A stretch of DNA of 10,435 nucleotides from DATMXS01 sp050260275 (GCA_050260275.1 JBLNBX010000157.1:1-10435); one strand, 5' to 3'. Positions 1 to 7,030 are shown, counted from the stretch's first letter. The notes: generated from the sequence alone by a model not told the origin. Numbers and translations are program-made.

Positions 1-168
1 CGCGAACACCACACCTCTGCTCGCGACGGAATCAAGGGCTCGCGCGTGCTCCGCCAGCAGCGGGTCGAAGCGGCCGGAGACAAGTATGATGCGGCGGCCC
101 TTGCTCCGCTCCCGGGCAGCGGCGGCCCGCGCCGCTTGAGCGTCGAGGATCTTGGTTCGCGTATCCAC
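1..168 (-). CDS. Nucleotidyltransferase-fold protein, RfaE/HldE domain II-like (partial, runs off left edge)
   Basis: Only the first 56 codons are in the window. Read on the minus strand, the start is GTG at 168-166; an in-frame TAA lies two codons upstream (it is the stop of the preceding heptosyltransferase), so the start cannot lie further upstream. After a basic, Ala-rich helix (residues 6-23) comes a beta strand and the segment GRRIILVSGRFDPLLAEHA (24-42), which lines up with the first strand and signature of cytidylyltransferase-like enzymes such as the ADP-heptose synthase HldE C-terminal domain (N-G-C-F-D-x-L-H-x-G-H). The F-D pair and final His are kept, but the first His is Leu38 and the Gly is Glu40. 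Its position 6 nt after an LPS heptosyltransferase suggests a role in ADP-heptose or glycan metabolism (inference). With the motif altered it may not be a standard transferase. The rest of the gene is needed for a firm call. Confidence 0.6.
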   Translation of the reverse strand, partial: MDTRTKILDAQAARAAAARERSKGRRIILVSGRFDPLLAEHARALDSVASRGVVFA

Positions 169-174
169 GCGTTC

Positions 175-1185
175 TTAATTATCCACGAGTTCGATGGCGG
201 CACGCGCCACACGTTCCGGCGTGACGCCCAGCATGCAGCGGTGGTCGGTAGGGCAATCGCGCAGCAGGCAAGGAGCGCAGTCGGCCGGCTCGCGGACTAT
301 GCGCGCGCGCGGGCCAGCCGGCGCCGTCGCGCGGAAGTCGGTCGGCCCGAAAACGGCCACGGTGGGAACGCCGAGAGCGGAGGCTACGTGCATCGCTCCG
401 GAGTCGTTCGTGAGAAACACGCGGCACGCGGCGGCGAGGTTGACGAAACCCTCGAGCGTGGTTTCGCCGGCGACGCTCATGACCGGAACGCCGCGGCGGC
501 GCAGTTCCGCAGCGACGCCGGCACAAAGCGGCCGCTCGCCCGCCGAGCCGAAAACCACAACCGTCCAGCCGCGGGCGCTCGCTACGGCTGCCGCGGCTTC
601 CACGAAGCGTTGGGGTGGCCACTGCTTGGCGCGGCTGTTTTGCGCTCCGGGACTGACACCCAGGACGGGCGTCGAAATCCCGAGCAATCCCAGCAGGCGC
701 TCGCCTTCGGCCCGGGCCTCGGCAACGCGGTCGAGCAGCACCGGGCGGGGATCCTCCACGCTATCGACAATACCGGCGCGGCGCAGCAGTTCCAGATAGT
801 ATATGGTTTCGTGCGGCACCGCCTTCGGCGGAGCGATGGCCTCTGTGAGAAGCAGCCGGCGCCCGTGGCGGTCATATCCGATTCGGCGCGGTATGCCGGA
901 TGCGCGCGCCGTTAGCGCGGTAGCAAACGAGTTAGTTAGGAGGATGACCGCGTCGAAGCTGCGGCGTCGGAGCGCCCTGGCCACAAGCAGGCGCGCGCGC
1001 CACGAAGTACCCTCCTCTATGGTCTCGTTGATGGCCGATTCGCGCGCGTACAGACCTGCGACCCAGGGACGGGCGAGCACCGCGAGATGCGCCTCCGGGA
1101 AGCGCGCCCGGACAGCCCGGATCGCCGGCAGCGTCATCACCGCGTCCCCAAGCCAATTAGTGCCGCGAATGAGAATTCGGTTCAC
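175..1185 (-). CDS. waaF: ADP-heptose:LPS heptosyltransferase (GT9, WaaF-like)
   Basis: This 336-aa protein has the usual length for glycosyltransferase family 9, which transfers L-glycero-D-manno-heptose from ADP-heptose to the lipid A inner core at the cytoplasmic face of the inner membrane. The N-terminal half opens with VNRILIRGTNWLGDAVMTLP (1-20), containing the family GxxxxLGD..M..P signature with the acidic residue expected to be catalytic at D14. The C-terminal nucleotide-sugar half shows SPGAQNSRAKQWP (178-190) and TNDSGAMHVASALGVP (259-274), the D-S-G-x-x-H signature, followed by VFGPT. Near the end is a Cys cluster (C303, C306, C311, C317) of the kind I recall from heptosyltransferase II-type proteins. 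The GTG start at 1185-1183 was chosen because it lies directly before the first conserved strand and has TAGG just upstream; the open frame continues far upstream but is not protein-like. Whether it adds the first or second heptose cannot be told from sequence alone. Confidence 0.88.
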   Translation of the reverse strand: MNRILIRGTNWLGDAVMTLPAIRAVRARFPEAHLAVLARPWVAGLYARESAINETIEEGTSWRARLLVARALRRRSFDAVILLTNSFATALTARASGIPRRIGYDRHGRRLLLTEAIAPPKAVPHETIYYLELLRRAGIVDSVEDPRPVLLDRVAEARAEGERLLGLLGISTPVLGVSPGAQNSRAKQWPPQRFVEAAAAVASARGWTVVVFGSAGERPLCAGVAAELRRRGVPVMSVAGETTLEGFVNLAAACRVFLTNDSGAMHVASALGVPTVAVFGPTDFRATAPAGPRARIVREPADCAPCLLRDCPTDHRCMLGVTPERVARAAIELVDN

Positions 1186-1264
1186 AAACCTATCAGGGTA
1201 CCGCGCCACGGCGCTCCTGACTGCCGCGCGACGCCTGTGGTAGGTTATGTGGACCAGGAGCCCT
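1186..1264. promoter_or_regulatory. Divergent intergenic region between waaF-like gene and the BMC-like/recJ operon
   Basis: This 79-bp gap separates two divergent starts, so promoters for both directions probably lie here or in the flanking codons. For the plus strand a weak candidate is CTGACT (1217-1222), an 18-nt spacer and TAGGTT (1241-1246), which would leave a very short leader. A good Shine-Dalgarno, AGGAG (1256-1260), sits 4 nt before ATG 1265. The hexamer TAGGTT also occurs inverted at 1192-1187, immediately before the GTG of the minus-strand gene. No strong sigma-70 consensus is present. Confidence 0.3.
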
Positions 1265-1429
1265 ATGGAAGCACTTGGATTGGTTGAGACCAAGGGCCTG
1301 GTGAGCGCGATCGAGCCCGCCGGCGCCATGGTGAAGATCGCCAATCTCGTGCTGATCGGGAAGGAATATATCGGCGCAGGGTACCTGGGCGAGCAGCATG
1401 GTATCCTCGTGTTGGCGCAATCCCAATGA
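1265..1429 (+). CDS. Half-length BMC-domain shell-like protein (54 aa)
   Basis: The start MEALGLVETKGLVSAIEPAG, followed by AMVKIANLVLIGKEYIGAG, is the classic opening of hexameric microcompartment shell proteins of the PduA/EutM/CcmK class: strand 1 (ALGLVETKG), helix 1 (LVSAIEPAGAMVKIA) and strand 2 (LVLIGKEYIG). Family members run about 90-100 aa and continue with L-V-x-x-x-V-x-G-D-V, a second helix and a last strand. Here the protein diverges after Gly38-Ala-Gly and stops at residue 54 with YLGEQHGILVLAQSQ. No BMC continuation appears in either alternative frame up to about 1460, so a simple single frameshift is unlikely. The start is ATG 1265, backed by AGGAG at 1256-1260; an in-frame ATG at 1247 lacks a ribosome site. 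The stop overlaps the next gene's ATG (ATGA, 1426-1429). No other microcompartment gene is visible. It may be a degenerate remnant, a small shell-like subunit with another use, or a coupling leader peptide. Confidence 0.7.
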   Translation: MEALGLVETKGLVSAIEPAGAMVKIANLVLIGKEYIGAGYLGEQHGILVLAQSQ

Positions 1430-1929
1430 ACGTGGACTTGGACAGTCTCAAAACAGAAGTCCTCGACTACCTCCGGGAGCAGGGCTTCGTCGTCTTCCGC
1501 GGATACTCCCGCCTGGCCGATACGGACTCGTTCGTCGCCTGGGATGTGGACTGCATACCCGACCCGCGTGAATCGTATCGCGAGTTCCTCGCTGCCGCCA
1601 AGGGCGCGGGCGTGAAGATGATCGTGTTCCATCACCGCGAATTCACGGCGGGCCACATTGAAGAGGCGGCGGACCGTCTGGAAGACGCCGGTCTCGCGCC
1701 GGACGAGCAACGCCAGTACGAGCGGCGCCTTCGCGAACTGCGTGGCTACGAGGGGTTCACCTGTGCTCTCGAACTCTCATTCGATCACGAAGGCCGCATC
1801 TACATGTACAGTGTGCGCGCCGACTGGTATGAGGACTACCTGGATATGCTCGAAGACCTCGACCTCCCCGCCTCTGAAGAGGAGGATGACGACGACTCAA
1901 TGGGCGGCGGTTACTATTCGAGCAACTGA
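1426..1929 (+). CDS. Uncharacterised acidic protein (167 aa)
   Basis: I do not recognise a named family. It is a soluble alpha/beta-looking protein with no signal peptide or membrane segment. An N-terminal helix (4-19) leads to strand FVVFRGYSR (21-29), then YREFLAAAKGAGVKMIVFHH (51-70) suggests a helix-strand unit, and HIEEAADRLEDAG (77-89) plus DEQRQYERRLRELRGYEG (93-110) are charged helices. FTCALELSFDHEGRIYMYSV (111-130) reads as a beta hairpin. The tail is strikingly acidic (DMLEDLD at 140-146, then EEEDDDD at 151-157) and ends in Gly/Tyr/Ser. The start ATG 1426 overlaps the stop of the BMC-like gene and has no clear Shine-Dalgarno of its own, so translation probably depends on coupling. 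recJ follows after 15 nt, so all three genes are likely one operon. The codon pattern resembles neighbouring genes, supporting a real gene. Function unknown. Confidence 0.85.
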   Translation: MNVDLDSLKTEVLDYLREQGFVVFRGYSRLADTDSFVAWDVDCIPDPRESYREFLAAAKGAGVKMIVFHHREFTAGHIEEAADRLEDAGLAPDEQRQYERRLRELRGYEGFTCALELSFDHEGRIYMYSVRADWYEDYLDMLEDLDLPASEEEDDDDSMGGGYYSSN

Positions 1930-1944
1930 GGCGGGGAACCCAGT

Positions 1945-3684
1945 TTGACCCAGGCGCGCTGGCGTCTCGCCCAAATCGATTCAGGCCAGGCCGCAGCTCT
2001 CGCAGCCGAGCTCCATATCCACCAGCCGGCCGCCCGAGTGCTGCTCTCGCGCGGGCTTAGCGATCCCGGCGCGGCCCGGCGGTTTCTGCGCCCCTCACTC
2101 GACGATCTGCACGACCCCTACCTCATGCTCGGCATGCGCGCGGCAGTGGAGCGGCTCCTGCGGGCCTGCAGCGGCGGAGAGAACATCCTGCTCTACGGCG
2201 ACTACGATGCCGACGGCACCACCTCGGTAGTGATTCTCAAGAGGGCCATTGAGATGGCCGGCGGCAAGGCGAGCTTCCACATTCCCCAGCGGCTCAAGGA
2301 CGGCTACGGCGTGCGCACGGAGGTTATCGACACAGCCGCGCAGAACAGGGTCAGCCTCATCGTAACCCTTGATACCGGAATTCGCGCGGCCGATGCAGTC
2401 CGCCACGCGCGCGACCTGGGCATCGATGTGATAGTCGCCGACCACCACGTTCCCGACAACGACATCCCGCCCGCCTGCGCTGTGCTCAATCCGAAGCAGC
2501 AGGGCTGCGCGTACCCTGACAAAGACCTCTGCGGCGCGGGAGTGACGCTCAAGCTGGTGCAGGCCCTCTTCGGCCAACTGGGCTGGCCGGAGCCGAAGCT
2601 CCGCCGCATGGTCGAGAGCTTCCTTAGACCAGTCGCGATCGCCACCGTAGCCGATGTCGTGCCGCTCACGGGCGAGAACCGCATTTTCGTGAAGTTCGGG
2701 CTCGAAGGGCTGCGGCATGCGCGGAACCCGGGGCTGCGTGCGCTGCTGGCGGTATCGGGCGTCCAGGAAGGCGACGCGCCAACTGCCGGACAGGTGGCGT
2801 TCCGCCTCGCGCCCCGTCTGAACGCCGCCGGGCGCATGGCCGACGCGCGCGATATCGTCACGCTGCTCACGACTGAGGACGTGAACGAGGCCCGGCGCAT
2901 CGCCTCCGCGCTCAATGAACTCAACCGCGAACGCCAGGCCACTGAGGACGCCATCGTCAGGGCCATCCTGGCCGCCTGCGAGGAAACGCCGGTGACGGAG
3001 CGCGATTTCGCGCTGGTGTTCTCCGGACGCGGCTGGCACAAAGGCGTGGCGGGGATAGTCGCCAGCAGAATAGTCGAGCGCTTCTATCGCCCGGCGATCG
3101 TTCTTTGCGAAGAGGACGGCATTGCAGCCGGGTCGGGCCGCAGCATCCCCGGATTCGATCTTCTGGCGGCGCTTGAGGCCATGCCGGACATCTTCCTTCG
3201 CTACGGCGGGCACCGGCAGGCGGCCGGCCTGTCATTGGAGGCCGCGCGAGTTCCGGAGTTTCGCGAGCGGCTGAACGCGTATGCGGCTGCGCGCCTCACG
3301 GCCGCCGACCTGCAACCTGAGATACGGGTCGACGCGACCATCGAACTCGGCGAAATATCCGGCGAGGCCGTTGCCGAGGTGCTCGCCATGGCCCCGTTCG
3401 GATGCGGCAATCCCGCTCCTGTGTTCTGCATCAGGGGCGCGGAGGTGTGCGCGCCGCCAACGCTGATGAAAGAGAAGCACCTCCGGGTGAGCCTCCGGCA
3501 AGGTGGCCGCGTATTGATGCTGAAGTCGTGGAACTCGGCCGCGCGCATTGGAGAACTTGCGCCGGGCGCGGTGATAGACGCGGTGGTGACGTTCGAGCCG
3601 GACGATTATTCTCTAGCAGCGGGACACGCCGGCTGGAGTGCAGTGCTGAAGGATTTCTCGAAAGCGGCTGCAGCGGCTGCATAG
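1945..3684 (+). CDS. recJ: Single-stranded-DNA-specific exonuclease RecJ
   Basis: RecJ degrades single-stranded DNA 5' to 3' in recombinational and mismatch repair in the cytoplasm, using two Mn/Mg ions. At 579 aa it has standard length. The DHH domain shows DYDADGTTS (86-94), the metal Asp in TLDTGI (141-146) and the name-giving DHH (166-168), followed by NPKQQ..YPDKDLCGAGV (182-200). The middle holds RLNAAGRM (291-298). The DHHA1 part has GWHKGVAGIVASR (363-375), GSGRSIPGFDLL (397-408) and GGHRQAAG (421-428), then an OB-fold-like segment (about 460-570). All catalytic motifs appear intact. The start is TTG 1945, preceded by GGGGA (1933-1937) at 7 nt; no better in-frame ATG precedes the conserved region. 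The C terminus ends in six alanines, encoded partly by a short GCGGCTGCA direct repeat. It is the third gene of the BMC-like/167-aa operon. Confidence 0.97.
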   Translation: MTQARWRLAQIDSGQAAALAAELHIHQPAARVLLSRGLSDPGAARRFLRPSLDDLHDPYLMLGMRAAVERLLRACSGGENILLYGDYDADGTTSVVILKRAIEMAGGKASFHIPQRLKDGYGVRTEVIDTAAQNRVSLIVTLDTGIRAADAVRHARDLGIDVIVADHHVPDNDIPPACAVLNPKQQGCAYPDKDLCGAGVTLKLVQALFGQLGWPEPKLRRMVESFLRPVAIATVADVVPLTGENRIFVKFGLEGLRHARNPGLRALLAVSGVQEGDAPTAGQVAFRLAPRLNAAGRMADARDIVTLLTTEDVNEARRIASALNELNRERQATEDAIVRAILAACEETPVTERDFALVFSGRGWHKGVAGIVASRIVERFYRPAIVLCEEDGIAAGSGRSIPGFDLLAALEAMPDIFLRYGGHRQAAGLSLEAARVPEFRERLNAYAAARLTAADLQPEIRVDATIELGEISGEAVAEVLAMAPFGCGNPAPVFCIRGAEVCAPPTLMKEKHLRVSLRQGGRVLMLKSWNSAARIGELAPGAVIDAVVTFEPDDYSLAAGHAGWSAVLKDFSKAAAAAA

Positions 3685-3736
3685 ACGCACGCGCTTTCCT
3701 TGCTTACATTTAGCGCGCCGCTTCAAACTCATTCGA

Positions 3737-3765
3737 TTGCTGTGGGACAGCACCGCGGATAAGAT
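3737..3765 (+). promoter_or_regulatory. Candidate sigma-70-like promoter for the polysaccharide operon
   Basis: TTGCTG (3737-3742) and TAAGAT (3760-3765) are separated by 17 nt, in the 137-bp gap after recJ and about 55 nt before the GTG start at 3822. The match is only 3/6 plus 4/6 to TTGACA/TATAAT. Spacing and location are right, and the gap is locally AT-richer (3797-3813), but this is inference. Confidence 0.3.
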
Positions 3766-3821
3766 TGAAGCATGCGCGGCCGTGCCTCCTACCCCATTTT
3801 TCAAATAAGAATTCACGAGCC

Positions 3822-5996
3822 GTGAAACAGGTTCTCCGAAAGGGGTTTCGCGAAATCGTAGTCGCGGAGGTGCCGGAGCCCGCGCTGCGTCCGCAACACG
3901 TTCTCATACGCCCGCACTATTCGCTGATCTCAAGCGGCACCGAGATGGCCAGCATTCACAACGAAGGCGTGGTCAGAGAGGTCGCGGGCGACCCGTCGCA
4001 CCTAAAGAAAGTGCTGGACGTGATGAAGGTCGCGGGGCCATCCCGAACCATAGCCGAGACGCTCGCTAAATTCAGCGAATATGCGCAGCTCGGTTACTCG
4101 GGTGCGGGCGTAATTGTCGAAAAAGACCCTGCAATTAGCGAGCTGGATATCGGCGACCGCGTCGCATATGGAGGCGAGACAACAGGGCACTGCGAGACCG
4201 TGCTCGCGGCCCGGAACCTGGTTGTAAAGCTGCCTGAGACTGTGCCGTTCAAAGCCGCGTGCTTCACGACGCTCGGCAGCATCGCCGCAAACGCAGTGCG
4301 CATCGCAGGCATAGGCTTCGGCGAGACGGTGGCGGTGATCGGGCTCGGGCTGGTAGGGCAGCTTGTTGCGCAGTTAGTGCGGGTGCAGGGCGGCATCGTA
4401 ATCGGGATGGACCTGAGGGCGTCGCGGGTGGATCTCGCGCGGTCGCTCGGCGCGGACTACGGTGTAACGGGAGGCGACGCCGTCGCGCAGTGTGGCGCGA
4501 TCACGGCGGGGCGCGGGGTCGATGTTGCGATAGTCGCAGCGGCCGCGAAATCGGCCGCGCCGATGGAACTGGCCCTCAACATCTGCCGCGACCGCGGCCG
4601 CATCGTCGTCGTAGGAGCGGTAGAGGTCGCCGTGCCCTGGGACGCGGCCTACCGCAAAGAAATCAGCATTCTCATGTCACGCGCCTACGGCCCGGGCAGC
4701 TACGATCCGGAGTACGAGCAGAAGGGCGCCGACTATCCGCTTCCATACGTCCGTTGGACCGAGCGGCGCAATATGGAGGAGTTCGTGCGCCTGCTCGGCA
4801 CAGGCCGGGTCGATGTAGCGCGCCTAACGACGCACGAGTTCAGGCTGGAGGACGCCCCAGACGCTTACAAACTGCTTTTCGACCCGGCTGCGGAAAGCCT
4901 TGCCGTGCTGCTCCGCTACCCGCAGGCGGAAGCGCAGCCGCCGCAGCGCCACGAGCCTCGCCGGCGGGTAACGCTCGGCGCTTCCGAACCCAAAGCCGAA
5001 CTCGGCGTATTGCTCGCGGGCGCGGGTAACATTGCCCGCTGGTACCATCTGCCGAACGTGAAGAAGGTGCGCGGCGTCGCGCTGCGCGCCGTGTATTCGT
5101 CGAGCGGAGTTCGCGGCCGCAGCTACGGCGAGCGGTTCGGCGCAGCGTACTGCACCTCTGATTACGAGTCCGCGCTCGCCGATCCGGACATCGACGTGGT
5201 GCTCATCGCGAGCCGCAACGACCGCCACGCCGCCGAGGCTCTGTCCGCACTTCGCGCCGGCAAGCACGTGTTCGTCGAGAAACCCATGTGCCTCACCGAG
5301 GCCGAGTGCGGGGAACTCGTGCGCGCCGTCCGGGACAGCGGCCGTCATCTCACCGTCGGCTTCAACAGGCGGTTTGCGCCGTTCTACAGGCGCCTGAAGA
5401 AGGCGCTCGAGCGGCGCCGCGGCCCAGCCGTGTTGAACTGCCGCGTAAACTCGCCCGGCATCTCCGGATCGTACTGGATGGCGGACCCGGCGACCGGCGG
5501 GGCGATTCTCGGTGAGGCCTGCCACTTCGTTGACCTGATGTTCTGGCTGCTCGGCTCCGAGCCGGTCGAGGTGGCCGCCTTCAGCCTGCCTGCTGGGCGT
5601 CAGGAGCCGATAGGCGAGAACAACATTGCCGCCAGTTTCCGGTTCGCAGACGGGTCGGTGGGCAACCTCACGTACTGCACGGTCGGGACCAAAGCTTCAG
5701 CCGGCGAGCGTGTAGAGGCGTTCGCTCCCGGAGTGGGAGCGTGGACGCAGGATTTCAAACAAGTAGTCACCGGAAGCGGTCCGCTGAGAGCGCGATCACG
5801 CTGGTGGGCTGACAAGGGATACGCGGAGCAGATGACGAGTTTCCTGGAGGGACTTCGCGAGGGGCGGCCGCCCGAGGTCACGGTTATCGACGGCGCGAGG
5901 GCGACCGTCGGATGTCTCCGCATGTTGGAAGCCGCGCGGGCGTGCAGGGTTGTGAAGATGGATTTCGAGCCCGCGACGGCCATGGCTGCCGCGTAA
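3822..5996 (+). CDS. Bi-domain oxidoreductase: MDR (alcohol dehydrogenase-like) fused to Gfo/Idh/MocA
   Basis: This 724-aa protein fuses two NAD(P)-dependent dehydrogenase modules, an architecture I associate with surface-polysaccharide gene clusters. Residues 1 to about 370 are medium-chain-dehydrogenase-like: N-terminal catalytic fold with SLISSGTE (34-41) and GYSGAGVI (91-98), then a Rossmann fold with VIGLGLVGQ (172-180) and MDLRASRVDLARSLGADYG (196-214). The usual catalytic zinc Cys is not seen: the site reads S-S-G-T-E. From about 393 comes the Gfo/Idh/MocA module with LLAGAGN (397-403), the EKP motif (486-488; Lys487 expected catalytic) and GGAILGEACHFVDLMFWLLG (559-578), with His568 and Asp571. 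The likely job is oxidation or reduction at a sugar or nucleotide sugar in the cytoplasm. GTG 3822 was chosen because MKQVLRKGF is the natural family start; an upstream in-frame ATG at 3765 adds 19 unconserved residues. The stop overlaps the next gene by 1 nt (TAATG). Confidence 0.88.
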   Translation: MKQVLRKGFREIVVAEVPEPALRPQHVLIRPHYSLISSGTEMASIHNEGVVREVAGDPSHLKKVLDVMKVAGPSRTIAETLAKFSEYAQLGYSGAGVIVEKDPAISELDIGDRVAYGGETTGHCETVLAARNLVVKLPETVPFKAACFTTLGSIAANAVRIAGIGFGETVAVIGLGLVGQLVAQLVRVQGGIVIGMDLRASRVDLARSLGADYGVTGGDAVAQCGAITAGRGVDVAIVAAAAKSAAPMELALNICRDRGRIVVVGAVEVAVPWDAAYRKEISILMSRAYGPGSYDPEYEQKGADYPLPYVRWTERRNMEEFVRLLGTGRVDVARLTTHEFRLEDAPDAYKLLFDPAAESLAVLLRYPQAEAQPPQRHEPRRRVTLGASEPKAELGVLLAGAGNIARWYHLPNVKKVRGVALRAVYSSSGVRGRSYGERFGAAYCTSDYESALADPDIDVVLIASRNDRHAAEALSALRAGKHVFVEKPMCLTEAECGELVRAVRDSGRHLTVGFNRRFAPFYRRLKKALERRRGPAVLNCRVNSPGISGSYWMADPATGGAILGEACHFVDLMFWLLGSEPVEVAAFSLPAGRQEPIGENNIAASFRFADGSVGNLTYCTVGTKASAGERVEAFAPGVGAWTQDFKQVVTGSGPLRARSRWWADKGYAEQMTSFLEGLREGRPPEVTVIDGARATVGCLRMLEAARACRVVKMDFEPATAMAAA

Positions 5997-7030
5997 TGAG
6001 GGTTCTGCAACTAGGTCCCTGGCCTCCGCCTAACGGCGGCGTGCAGACGAACCTGGTCGCTATCCGGTCGCTGCTGCTGCGGAAAGGACACGGGTGCGAG
6101 GTGATAAACCTGCACCGGCACCGGACTGGGCGGGACTCCGGCGTGCACCACCCCACAACTGCCGCGGGCATCCTGCGGCTTCTCTCGACGCTGCGCTTCG
6201 ATATCGTCCACCTGCACATCGGTGGCGGGTTGCCGGCCCGGTTGCTCTCGCTTGCCGCGGTCTGCACATCCCTACCGCGTGCGCGTTCGGTGCTTACGTT
6301 TCACTCGGGCGGCTATGCGAAATCTCCGGACGGCAGGACCGCGGGGCCGCGGACGGTACGCGGGCTGGTGTTTGGCCGCTTCGACCGCATCATCGCCGTG
6401 AACGCCGAGATAGCGCGCCTGTTCGCGCGCTTCGGCGTGCCGGATGCGCGCATCCGCCTGATCCCCCCGCACCCGCTTCCCGCCGCCCCTCCCGAAGCCG
6501 CGCTGCCCGGACCGATACGGGCGTTTTTCGACGCGCACTCGCCGGTTCTGGTGACTGTGGGCCTGCTCGAGCCCGAGTACGATCTCGGGCTGCAGATTGA
6601 GGCGCTCGGCCGCATTCGCGCCCGCTATCCCAATGCCGGGCTCGTGATCGCAGGCGCGGGAAGCCTGGAGGAGTCGCTCAAGGCAAACATCGCCTCCCGG
6701 ACGTACGCGGAGCACATCCTGCTATGCGGCGATGTGCCGCATCCCGTCGCGCTTCGCCTCATCCACGAGGCCGCCGTGTTCCTCAGGACGACGCTCCACG
6801 ACGGCGACTCGGTGGCGGTGCGCGAAGCCCTGCACCTGGGCACTCCGGTCGTAGCAACCGAAAATGGCATGCGTCCGGAAGGAGTCCGGCTGATAGCCGC
6901 CGGAGACGCGGCAGGACTCTGCGCACGCGTGGGCCAGTGCCTGGCCGCGCCGCGCCCGCCGTCGCGAAAGGAAGATCCAGAGGCGAACATCGGAGCGGTG
7001 ATCGCGCTCTATGAAGAATTGCTGGGGTAA
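5996..7030 (+). CDS. Glycosyltransferase family 4 (GT-B fold)
   Basis: This 344-aa cytoplasmic or membrane-associated retaining glycosyltransferase probably adds a sugar from a nucleotide donor to a lipid-linked or exported glycan. The N-terminal acceptor domain starts MRVLQLGPWPPPNGGVQTN (1-19), with the glycine-rich loop typical of GT4, and contains FDIVHLH (68-74) and TFHSGGY (101-107). The C-terminal donor domain has VLVTVGLLEPEYDLGLQIEA (184-203), LVIAGAGSLEESLK (216-229) and VREALHLGTPVVATENG (275-291). The usual E-x7-E donor motif appears as D269-x7-E277, so its first acid is Asp. ATG 5996 overlaps the upstream stop in TAATG, which implies coupled translation, and the stop overlaps the next ATG the same way (7028-7032). 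Donor and acceptor sugars cannot be predicted. The neighbours (sugar dehydrogenase and GT39 membrane transferase) place it in envelope glycan synthesis. Confidence 0.9.
   Translation: MRVLQLGPWPPPNGGVQTNLVAIRSLLLRKGHGCEVINLHRHRTGRDSGVHHPTTAAGILRLLSTLRFDIVHLHIGGGLPARLLSLAAVCTSLPRARSVLTFHSGGYAKSPDGRTAGPRTVRGLVFGRFDRIIAVNAEIARLFARFGVPDARIRLIPPHPLPAAPPEAALPGPIRAFFDAHSPVLVTVGLLEPEYDLGLQIEALGRIRARYPNAGLVIAGAGSLEESLKANIASRTYAEHILLCGDVPHPVALRLIHEAAVFLRTTLHDGDSVAVREALHLGTPVVATENGMRPEGVRLIAAGDAAGLCARVGQCLAAPRPPSRKEDPEANIGAVIALYEELLG

Noticed and set aside
1365..1460. BMC-like gene as a simple frameshifted full-length shell gene
   Set aside because: I read the other two forward frames across and past the divergence point. 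Neither shows the expected L-V-x-x-x-V-x-G-D-V continuation or second helix, so one indel does not restore a full BMC domain.
1186..1710. Open frame extending the minus-strand heptosyltransferase upstream by 175 codons
   Set aside because: It runs antisense through the BMC-like and 167-aa genes and has no heptosyltransferase similarity. The conserved N-terminal strand begins exactly at GTG 1185.
2095..3213. Long open frame (372 codons) on the minus strand inside recJ
   Set aside because: Its translation is low-complexity, His/Arg/Ala-rich, and mirrors a clear recJ reading frame with intact motifs; antisense openness is expected at this GC content.
3739..3751. Perfect small hairpin GCTGT-GGG-ACAGC after recJ as a terminator
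   Set aside because: The stem is only 5 bp, is followed by GC-rich sequence with no T run, and overlaps the candidate promoter.
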